From contig WSYE01000020.1 in the NCBI GenBank assembly GCA_009773665.1, positions 49,578 through 82,234 on the forward strand: 32,657 nucleotides of DNA, read 5' to 3'. How positions within the stretch are numbered: position 1 is the first letter of the stretch; each line of letters begins with the position of its first letter. Below are positions 26,752 through 32,657 of the stretch, in pieces. The notes beneath the pieces were generated by a model. It was given only the letters and a program-made list of their open reading frames with translations, did no database searches and was not told the DNA's origin. The position numbers and the translations under genes were made by a program. Source of the DNA: Desulfovibrionaceae bacterium. GTDB taxonomy: Bacteria > Desulfobacterota > Desulfovibrionia > Desulfovibrionales > Desulfovibrionaceae.

Positions 26752-27138
26752 ATGTTTGACAATGAGCAGGCCGTCACGGTGGACTCCCTGATCCCGGAGT
26801 GCCAGAAACGCTACGACCAGGGCCTGCGCCTGGTGGGCGTCACCGCAGTGGAGATCAAGAAGGACGACACCTTCGACGTGCTCTACCACTTCGACAAGGA
26901 TCTCGAACTCTCGCACCTTCGCCTGAATGTGCCCACCACGGCCCCTGTGCCCTCGGTTTCGGGCGTGTACTTCCCGGCGCTCCTGTACGAGAACGAGATC
27001 AAGGACCAGTTCGGCGTGAACTTCCAGAACATCCTGATCGACTTCGGCTGCACCCTGTACCTTGAGCCGGAAGTGGTGAAGAGCCCGTTCTGCACCTTCA
27101 CCTTTGCCAAGAAAGAAAAAGGCAAAGAGGAGGCCTAG
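26752..27138 (+). CDS. echD: Ech hydrogenase subunit EchD (NuoC-like)
   Basis: A 128-residue subunit of the NuoC/30-kDa type. It holds the small-domain block YFPALLYENEIKDQFGVNFQNI, which matches the GA-x-W-x-ERE-x-x-D-x-FG pattern of NuoC in relaxed form (ENEIKDQFG). NuoC-type subunits stabilise the hydrogenase large and small subunits on the cytoplasmic face. No cofactor is expected. It lies between echC and echE, 2 bases before echE, so expression is tightly coupled. Confidence 0.93.
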   Translation: MFDNEQAVTVDSLIPECQKRYDQGLRLVGVTAVEIKKDDTFDVLYHFDKDLELSHLRLNVPTTAPVPSVSGVYFPALLYENEIKDQFGVNFQNILIDFGCTLYLEPEVVKSPFCTFTFAKKEKGKEEA

Positions 27139-27140
27139 AC

Positions 27141-28214
27141 ATGCGTACCATTCTTCCTTTCGGCCCCCAGCACCCTGTGCTGCCTGAGCCCATCCACCTG
27201 AAACTGGTGGTTGAAGACGAAAAGGTCGTCGAGGCTCTCCCCAACCTGGGTTACGTGCACCGTGGCCTGGAGAAGCTGACCGACATCCGCGACTACAACC
27301 AGATGGTGAACATCGTTGAGCGCGTGTGCGGCATCTGCTCCTGCATCCACTCCCTGAACTACTGCGAAGCCATGGAAGAGATGCTGAAGATCGAGGTCCC
27401 CCAGCGCGCGCACTTCCTGCGCGTGATGTGGGGCGAGATCCACCGCGTCCACTCCCACTTGCTGTGGCTGGGCCTCTTCGCCGACGGCTTCGGTTTTGAG
27501 TCCCTGTTCATGCAGTTCTGGCGCATCCGCGAGCGCGCCATGGACCTGATGGAAGCCACTGCCGGCAACCGCGTGGTCATCTCAACCAACATCGTGGGCG
27601 GCGTCCGCAAGGACATCACCCCCGACATGAAGACCTGGATCCTGGCCGAGATCGACAAGACCGAGACCGAGGTCCGCGCCCTGGAAAAGACCATCCTGGA
27701 AGACTACACCGTGAAGCAGCGCTGCTGCGGCAAGGGCGTGCTCACCAAGGAACAGGCCCACATGCTGGGCGCGGTCGGCCCCATGCTGCGCGGCTCCGGC
27801 TGGGCGCAGGATGCCCGCCAGACCGGCTACGCCGCCTACGGCCAGCTCGATTTCGAGCCGGTGGTGGAATACGACGGCGACTCCTACGCGCGCTGCAAGG
27901 TGCGCTTCCGTGAAGTCTACGCCTCCTGCGACCTGGTGCGCCAGGCCCTGGCCAAGATGCCCGAGGGCGAGATCAGCACCAAGGTCAAGGGCAAGCCCGA
28001 GGGCGAAGTCTGGCGTCGCGTGGAACAGCCGCGCGGCGAACTGTATTACTACCTGAAGGGCAACGGGTCCAAAAACCTGGACCGCGTGCGCATCCGCACT
28101 CCAACATTCGCCAACATCCCGCCCCTGCTGGCCATGTTGCCCGGCTGTGAGCTGGCGGACGTCCCCGTCATCGTGCTGTCCATCGACCCGTGCATCTCCT
28201 GCACGGAGCGTTAA
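27141..28214 (+). CDS. echE: Ech hydrogenase large subunit EchE, nickel-containing
   Basis: A 357-residue [NiFe]-hydrogenase large subunit (group 4, NuoD-like). It binds the nickel-iron site that makes or splits H2. The two nickel motifs are intact: RVCGICSCIH with C63 and C66, and DPCISC with C351 and C354 at the end. The protein stops three residues after the last nickel cysteine (TER), so there is no long C-terminal extension of the sort usually cut off by a maturation protease. No hyp or protease gene is in the window. It precedes echF by 13 bases. Confidence 0.98.
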   Translation: MRTILPFGPQHPVLPEPIHLKLVVEDEKVVEALPNLGYVHRGLEKLTDIRDYNQMVNIVERVCGICSCIHSLNYCEAMEEMLKIEVPQRAHFLRVMWGEIHRVHSHLLWLGLFADGFGFESLFMQFWRIRERAMDLMEATAGNRVVISTNIVGGVRKDITPDMKTWILAEIDKTETEVRALEKTILEDYTVKQRCCGKGVLTKEQAHMLGAVGPMLRGSGWAQDARQTGYAAYGQLDFEPVVEYDGDSYARCKVRFREVYASCDLVRQALAKMPEGEISTKVKGKPEGEVWRRVEQPRGELYYYLKGNGSKNLDRVRIRTPTFANIPPLLAMLPGCELADVPVIVLSIDPCISCTER

Positions 28215-28227
28215 GAGGAGCCGCCAC

Positions 28228-28602
28228 ATGTTCGAGATGACCAAAAACGTCTTGCAAAACCTGATGGGCAAAAGCTCCACCAGGCTCTATCCCTTCACCA
28301 AGCGCGAGAGCTTCGAGCGCTTCCGGGGGACGCTGGACATCAACGTGGACGAGTGCATCTTCTGCGGCACCTGCGCCAAGAAGTGCCCCAGCCAGTGCAT
28401 CGAGGTGGACATCAAGGGCCGCACCTGGACCTGCGATTCCTTCGCCTGCGTGTACTGCTCCAACTGCGTTGAGGCCTGCCCCGTGCAGTGCATGTTCATG
28501 ACTCCGGTCACCAAGCCGCCCGCAGGCGAAAAGGACGTGATCTTCTACAAGGGCAAGCCCAAGGAGCCCAAGGAGAAGAAAGCCAAGGCCGCCAAGGAGT
28601 AG
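28228..28602 (+). CDS. echF: Ech hydrogenase ferredoxin-like subunit EchF (two 4Fe-4S clusters)
   Basis: A 124-residue iron-sulfur subunit with two [4Fe-4S] motifs: C43-x2-C46-x2-C49-x3-C53 (CIFCGTCAKKCP) and C74-x2-C77-x2-C80-x3-C84 (CVYCSNCVEACP). It accepts electrons from reduced ferredoxin, or returns them, at the cytoplasmic face. I start at the ATG at 28228, after AGAGGAG; the reading frame extends upstream into echE without support. The C-terminus is a Lys-rich tail (KEPKEKKAKAAKE). A strong terminator follows the gene, so this is the end of the operon. Confidence 0.96.
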   Translation: MFEMTKNVLQNLMGKSSTRLYPFTKRESFERFRGTLDINVDECIFCGTCAKKCPSQCIEVDIKGRTWTCDSFACVYCSNCVEACPVQCMFMTPVTKPPAGEKDVIFYKGKPKEPKEKKAKAAKE

Positions 28603-28638
28603 CACTCCCGGCTGAAGCTTCGTTCGCTGAATGAAAAC

Positions 28639-28670
28639 AAACGCCGACCCGGCATGCCGGGTCGGCGTTT
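28639..28670 (+). terminator. Rho-independent terminator of the ech operon
   Basis: A 32-base perfect palindrome, AAACGCCGACCCGGC and its complement, ends in TTT and is followed by TCATTT. It lies 37 bases after the echF stop, and its symmetry lets it act on both strands, closing the convergent TPR operon side too. Confidence 0.95.
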
Positions 28671-28880
28671 TCATTTGGCTCATGTTCAGTCTTTGCGGGG
28701 AATGGCAAGACAGGATCGAAAGAAACCTGTCACCCTGAGCCCATTTGCCTACGGCAAAATCAGACTTCACCCGGACCGATGCCGGGTGGACTCGCTCAGA
28801 CCTCGACTCCAACCCGGAGGCGGCTCATAGGTGCCCCCAAGGAGCGTGGATTCAGGCCGGTCACGCGGGAACAGCGGGAG

Positions 28881-29753
28881 TTATTTCGGCAATGCGCGCA
28901 GCCTCTCCAAAATCCCGGCGTTGCCGGGCTCGTAGCTCAGGGCGGCTCGCCACACGCGCAAGGCCTCGTCCTTTCTCCCCTCGGCCAGGGCGCGGTCACC
29001 TTGGCGTCCCAGCACGGCCACCAGAGCGAACCGGGCTTGGGCCTCGGACGGGTCCAGCTCCAGGGCCTGCCTCCAGGCATTCAGGGCCAGGCTCTCAAAT
29101 CCCAGGCGCTCGTACACCTCTCCGGCCAGCACCAGGTTCCGAACACCGCGCGGGTTTATCTCCAGTGAGCGCTCCAGTTCCATGCGGGCGTTCACCAGCA
29201 GATTAAGCCGCATGAACGTGTCCCCCAGGGCCAGGTGCAGCTCCGCGTCCTGCGACGCTGCGGCCTGGGCCTTGGCCAGAAGCGGCCTCGCGCCGGCGTC
29301 GTCTCCCTGGGCCAGCCGGCAGGCCGCCAGCCCAAGCTGCGCCCAGGCATTTTCAGGGTCCACGCCAAGGGTCCGCCGGTAGGCGTTCTCGGCGGATGCG
29401 GGTAGTCCCTGCGCCAGCTGCACGTGGCCCAGCCAGTTCAAGGCCAACAGATTCTTCGGTTCGCGGGCCAGCACCCGCTCAAGCCCGGCATCGGCAGCCT
29501 TCAGGTCCCCAGAGGCTGCATCCACCTGTGCCAAACGGATGAGCGCAAAGGCGTCGTCCGGCTGGAGACGCAAGGCGTCCTGCAGGGACCGGCGCGCGGC
29601 CTCCAGGTTGCCCTTGGCCTGCCATTCCTGCGCGGTGAACAGGTGGTCCGTGACGCCCTCCTGGGCCAGAGCGGTTGGCGCGGTTGGCGCGGCTGGCGCG
29701 GCCCAGGCCAGAAAAGCCGCCAGGAAAACGCAAAAGCCCATACGGCGCATCAT
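28881..29753 (-). CDS. Secreted or periplasmic TPR-repeat protein
   Basis: A 290-residue protein with a signal peptide (about 1-31, ending TALAQEG), followed by tetratricopeptide repeats. Repeat units show the W-x2-LG-x2-Y and A-x8-P spacing, such as NLLALNWLGHVQLAQGLPASAENAYRRTLGVDPENAWAQLGLAAC and a later VYERLGFESLALNAWRQALELDPSEAQ; about seven repeats are present. It probably acts as a protein-binding scaffold in the periplasm. The ATG at 29753 overlaps the upstream stop as ATGA, and a G-rich ribosome site precedes it, so translation is coupled to the COG3146-like gene. The signal peptide contains a short 9-base tandem repeat. Confidence 0.87.
   Translation of the reverse strand: MMRRMGFCVFLAAFLAWAAPAAPTAPTALAQEGVTDHLFTAQEWQAKGNLEAARRSLQDALRLQPDDAFALIRLAQVDAASGDLKAADAGLERVLAREPKNLLALNWLGHVQLAQGLPASAENAYRRTLGVDPENAWAQLGLAACRLAQGDDAGARPLLAKAQAAASQDAELHLALGDTFMRLNLLVNARMELERSLEINPRGVRNLVLAGEVYERLGFESLALNAWRQALELDPSEAQARFALVAVLGRQGDRALAEGRKDEALRVWRAALSYEPGNAGILERLRALPK
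29671..29703. repeat. 9-base tandem repeat in the TPR signal peptide
   Basis: GCGGTTGGC occurs twice (29671-29679, 29680-29688), then once as GCGGCTGGC (29689-29697) and a partial fourth unit. It encodes the APTAPTA stretch of the signal peptide on the minus strand. Units are in frame, so gain or loss would change length by three residues. Confidence 0.8.
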
Positions 29754-30934
29754 GGACGCCCCCCTCTCCTGAACGCGCACAGGTCCTGAAGCTCCTGGAC
29801 GTGCTCACGGGTGAGCGCGTTGATCTCGGGAATGTGGCGTTCGAACACGTGGGCCATAAGGGGATGTGCGAAGCGGTGCAGGCTGCGGGTGACGCGGGAG
29901 TTGAACCCCCGGCGCGGCTTGTGTTCGCCGCCCATTCCGGGGTCGAAGCTCAAAATCCCGCGCTCGATGGCCCAGGCGATGGGCGCGTAATAGCATAGCT
30001 CGAAATGCAAAAATGGAATCTCCAGCGCGGCCCCGGAATAGCGCCCGTACAGTTCCCCCTCGCCGTGGATCAGCAGGGATAGCCCCACGGGCTCCTCGCG
30101 CCCCTCCAGGAAGCCCGCCGCAAAGGCCACATGTTCCCGGAACACGTCCGCCAGCCCCTGGAAGAACGAGAGCGGCAGGTACTTGCAGCCCCACTCCCCG
30201 AACTTGGAGCAGGTGTCAGCGTAATAGTGGTGCATGAGCTCGAACCAGAAGTCAGGCGCATCCTCCCCGTCAACGATCTCCACGCGCACCCCGGATTCGC
30301 GCAGCGCGCGGCGCTCGCGCCGGATGTTCTTGCGTTGACCGGTCCTGAACACCTCCAGGAAATCCTCGAAGAACCGGTAGCCCTGATTCTCCCAGATGAA
30401 GCCCTGGTGCTCCCAGGCCGTGAGGCCGTACGACTCCAGGTCGTCCGCGAATTCGTCCTGCGCGAAAAGGACATGCAGCCCGGAGAATTCGTTGGCCTCC
30501 ACCAGGTGATCCATACCTTCCAGCACCGCCCCGGCCATGCCGCGCTGCGAGAACCCCGGCGCGGTGAGGAACCGGTATCCGGCCACCGGGGTGAACGGAC
30601 TCACGGCCACCAGCTTGGGGTAATACGGCAGGTCCAGGCGCTGGGCCACGTCCGCCCAGAGCTGGTCGTAGACGAACTCGCCCTGGCCGTGCCCCTTCAC
30701 GTACAGGGGAGCAGCCGCCACCAGCTTGTCGCAGACGCGCAGCACGCAGTGGGCGGGCATCCACCCTGCCTCGGTGCTGACCGCCCCGCAGGATTCCAGC
30801 AGGTTGAGCCACTCCCAGCGCATGAATGGCGGAGCGCCCGCCGCCAGGCGGTTCCATTCCTGCCGGTCCAGGTGGCCCATGGAGGGCGCGAAGGAGACGG
30901 TGAGCGCCAGATCGGCCTGATTTGGTTGGGTCAT
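29750..30934 (-). CDS. FemAB/GNAT-like protein (COG3146, peptidogalycan biosynthesis/recognition family)
   Basis: A 394-residue protein of the COG3146 group, related to FemAB-type acyltransferases. Motifs include NRLAAGAPPFMRWEWLNLLE near the start, APLYVKGHGQGEFVYDQLWA, FRTGQRKNIRRERRALRESGVRVE in the middle, and GLSLLIHGEGELYGRYSG then FHFELCYYAPIAWAIERGI near the end. The family's biochemical role is not settled. I place the start at 30934 (MTQPNQADL); an ATG at 30970 has GGA before it but would include the GC-rich inverted repeat at 30938-30968 in the coding sequence. The TPR gene follows with an ATGA overlap. Confidence 0.78.
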   Translation of the reverse strand: MTQPNQADLALTVSFAPSMGHLDRQEWNRLAAGAPPFMRWEWLNLLESCGAVSTEAGWMPAHCVLRVCDKLVAAAPLYVKGHGQGEFVYDQLWADVAQRLDLPYYPKLVAVSPFTPVAGYRFLTAPGFSQRGMAGAVLEGMDHLVEANEFSGLHVLFAQDEFADDLESYGLTAWEHQGFIWENQGYRFFEDFLEVFRTGQRKNIRRERRALRESGVRVEIVDGEDAPDFWFELMHHYYADTCSKFGEWGCKYLPLSFFQGLADVFREHVAFAAGFLEGREEPVGLSLLIHGEGELYGRYSGAALEIPFLHFELCYYAPIAWAIERGILSFDPGMGGEHKPRRGFNSRVTRSLHRFAHPLMAHVFERHIPEINALTREHVQELQDLCAFRRGGRP

Positions 30935-30979
30935 GGCGAATGGGCCGGGGCGCGAGAGCCCCGGCCCCATGCGGCGTCC

Positions 30980-31330
30980 TTACTTGATGTTGGCCCAGGC
31001 CTCGCCGTTCTTCAGGAAGAGCTCGATCTCCACGGCCTTGCAGATGTCCACGTCCTTGATGGTGTACCCCAGCTTGTCCACCACCACATAGCGCAGATCC
31101 CACATGCAGTTGCCCTGGTCGTGCGGCACGGCGATGTCGATCTTCTTGCCGGGATGGAGCTTGTACTTGGTCAGGAGGTTCGGACCCCAGGTCTTGGTTC
31201 CGGCCGGGGCCAGGCGGATCTGCTTGATCTCCTGGTCGGCGGAGTTGATAAACAGGATGCGTTTTTCGGCGGCCAGAGCCTGGCAGGCCACGGCCATAAT
31301 CAGGATGAACAGGGCCAATGTCTTCCGCAT
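30980..31330 (-). CDS. Small secreted protein of unknown function
   Basis: A 116-residue protein with a signal peptide (about 1-21, ending CQALAAE). GGAGG precedes the ATG at 31330. The mature part is a small beta-rich domain: FINSADQEIKQIRLAP, KTWGPNLLTKYKLHPGKKIDIAVP, a Cys in CMWDLRYVVVDKLG, and another Cys in VDICKAVEIEL. This resembles a widespread small domain with a WG-x-(N/D)-LL core, whose members are sometimes misnamed in databases; I make no functional claim. The two cysteines could form a disulfide. Transcribed in the direction of the downstream COG3146 and TPR genes. Confidence 0.75.
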   Translation of the reverse strand: MRKTLALFILIMAVACQALAAEKRILFINSADQEIKQIRLAPAGTKTWGPNLLTKYKLHPGKKIDIAVPHDQGNCMWDLRYVVVDKLGYTIKDVDICKAVEIELFLKNGEAWANIK

Positions 31331-31478
31331 GAAATCCTCCGGATTGGGTGTCGTGTCGAATCGGGTACGCATGCCGGGTGTCGCGTTCCTGAAAACCATG
31401 GACATGTTTTTCAAGAGAAAAATCACCGGTTTTCCCTGGCTGCCCGCGCAACTGCAGGGCAAGCCTTCCGCAAGCCTG

Positions 31479-32657
31479 CTATAGCGGCGCACCGGGCTGC
31501 TCATACAGGGACTTGGCCCACACCAGGGCCTCGCAGTAGGAGCTGGCCACCTTGATGGGATCGAGGTGCAGGGTGCGGGTCAGTTCGTCCAGACGCGCCC
31601 AGTCACCGGTCTCGAAGCATTTGGCCACTTCCAGCCAGTCGCTGTAGACGTTGCGCTCCCCGCACAGGGCGGCCATGACCTCTTCCTCCAGGGGCAACGA
31701 CTCCACCAGCTCGCGCATGGGGGTGTCCAGCATGGGCTCGAGCAGCGAGAAAAGGCCCATGAGAAACAGCGTGTCCGGGGCGACGTCGCGCGAGTCGTGG
31801 TTGGCGCTGGCGCGCTCCAGGAACTTGGCCCGGATGGAGGAGAGATAGGGCAGCTCAGAGGTCTTGTCCGAAGGCATCACATCCGAAAGAAGCACCAGCC
31901 ACAGCCAGCTCTTGATCTGCTGCCAGCCGAGCATCAGGATGGCGTGACGGATGGAGCTGACCTTGTAGCGCAGGCCAAACGCCAGGGAGTTGATGAAGGT
32001 CAGCAGGCGAAAGCTGATGGACACGTCCGACTCGATGTTTCGCGTCAGCTCTTCCAGGTCCATGTCGCCCTTTTCCAGGGTGCGGTAGATGTTCAGGCGC
32101 GTGATTTTGTTGGAGGGGAGCTTCCTGCCGGGGACGATGACCGGTTTCTCGAAGAAGAACCCCTGGAACAGGTGGAAGCCGAGCCTTTTGGTCAGCTGAA
32201 AGTGCGCATCGTCCTCAACGCGCTTGGCGGCCAGCAGGCAGTTGCAGCCGGAAAGCTCGTTCAGCATGGACTTGAGCTGGTCCTCATCCTTTTCCAGCAC
32301 GTCCACGAACACGATGTCGGCCAGCTCCACCAGCTTCCTGTCGCACTCGCCGGGCAGAAAGTGATTGAGCGCCAGGGTGTAGCCCTGCTGCTTGACCCGC
32401 CTGAGCGCGGCCTCGAAGTCGGGTTCGAGTTCCTTCAGGGGTTCAAGTTCCACCACGGTGGTGCGCGGCGGCAAGGTGGAGGGCACGTCGGACAGGATCG
32501 ATTCGCGCGAAAAGTGGATACAGATCTTCTTGCCGATCTGGTCCGGCTCCGGCGAGGTGAGCAGCGCCGTGGAGATGACCGAAAGGGTGGCCACGTCCTT
32601 GTCCGAAAAGTTGGCGGACTTCTCCAGCGGGCTCTTTCGGTAGAGCAACTCATAGCC
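31479..32657 (-). CDS. EAL-HDOD domain protein with degenerate EAL (start beyond right edge)
   Basis: The first codons lie outside the window; the visible frame opens GYELLYR, the conserved EAL start, so a TTG start at 32648 is not real. About 392 residues are visible: an EAL-like domain followed by a complete HDOD domain (from about residue 205, with ISFRLLTFINSLAFGLRYKVSSIRHAILMLGWQQIKSWLW). Key EAL residues are gone: the DD pair reads NH (ALNHF), the Lys of IKVD is Phe (IVFVD), and the Glu of LAEKVE is Lys (LAAKRVE). It is likely a non-catalytic c-di-GMP sensor or scaffold. It is a paralogue of the gene at 1-883. Confidence 0.87.
   Translation of the reverse strand, partial: GYELLYRKSPLEKSANFSDKDVATLSVISTALLTSPEPDQIGKKICIHFSRESILSDVPSTLPPRTTVVELEPLKELEPDFEAALRRVKQQGYTLALNHFLPGECDRKLVELADIVFVDVLEKDEDQLKSMLNELSGCNCLLAAKRVEDDAHFQLTKRLGFHLFQGFFFEKPVIVPGRKLPSNKITRLNIYRTLEKGDMDLEELTRNIESDVSISFRLLTFINSLAFGLRYKVSSIRHAILMLGWQQIKSWLWLVLLSDVMPSDKTSELPYLSSIRAKFLERASANHDSRDVAPDTLFLMGLFSLLEPMLDTPMRELVESLPLEEEVMAALCGERNVYSDWLEVAKCFETGDWARLDELTRTLHLDPIKVASSYCEALVWAKSLYEQPGAPL

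Noticed and set aside
28690..28880. tRNA-like or small structured RNA after ech
   Set aside because: Small hairpins are present, but no cloverleaf, no T-loop and no anticodon arm could be built.
30131..31555. 474-residue plus-strand open frame across three minus-strand genes
   Set aside because: It spans intergenic regions and the opposite strand of recognised genes; composition is that of a GC shadow.
32646..32648. TTG at 32648 as the start of the right-edge EAL-HDOD gene
   Set aside because: The frame continues upstream through the conserved GYELLYR motif to the window edge, so the true start is outside.

Overview
The window looks like the chromosome of a GC-rich sulfate-reducing deltaproteobacterium (Desulfobacterota, Desulfovibrionaceae; Desulfovibrio or Fundidesulfovibrio-like). 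The clues are a complete six-gene Ech-type [NiFe] hydrogenase operon, a CIRCE-controlled groES-groEL operon, an aminotransferase / DUF1844 / argC gene string, and paralogous EAL-HDOD signalling proteins. The lineage is inferred from gene content and protein style; no database search was possible. No rRNA, tRNA, CRISPR array, phage or insertion sequence was found.

Layout. 1-3629 (minus strand): class V aminotransferase, DUF1844 protein, argC and the 5' part of an EAL-HDOD gene. 3774-6510 (plus): pyruvate kinase, an ATC-hydrolase-family protein and a phosphoglycolate-phosphatase-like HAD enzyme. 6524-8130 (minus): AlkD-like DNA alkylation repair protein and a nucleoside-recognition/Gate membrane protein. 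8274-13853 (plus): TetR repressor, lipoprotein adaptor and RND pump, with an operator-like palindrome over the likely promoter. 13960-16092: an AT-richer divergent pair, an AraC regulator and a secreted alpha/beta hydrolase, probably acquired. 16333-19773: DUF3124 protein, periplasmic cyclophilin, groEL and groES. 20330-23000: motA without motB, a convergent PilZ protein and a solitary HlyD-like adaptor. 23465-28602: echABCDEF, closed by a strong terminator. 28881-32657 (minus): TPR protein, FemAB/GNAT-like protein, small secreted protein and a second EAL-HDOD gene running off the right edge.

How the parts work together. Ech is a membrane hydrogenase that couples ferredoxin oxidation to H2 formation and ion pumping, or the reverse. 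The TetR-adaptor-RND operon is a self-regulated export system. Four genes point to c-di-GMP or motility output: two EAL-HDOD paralogues, the PilZ protein and MotA. One EAL-HDOD copy keeps nearly the whole EAL signature and the other has lost it. The chaperonin operon and the cyclophilin form a small folding cluster.

I found no clear new multi-gene defence or mobile system. The most useful unexplained signals are non-coding: a palindromic dispersed element placed just 3' of two genes; a perfect TATAAT followed by a 23-nt hairpin ahead of the RND pump gene; paired 10-bp direct repeats 21 bp apart around a TATAAT between the HlyD-like gene and ech; and a possible small RNA upstream of groES ending in a terminator-like hairpin.
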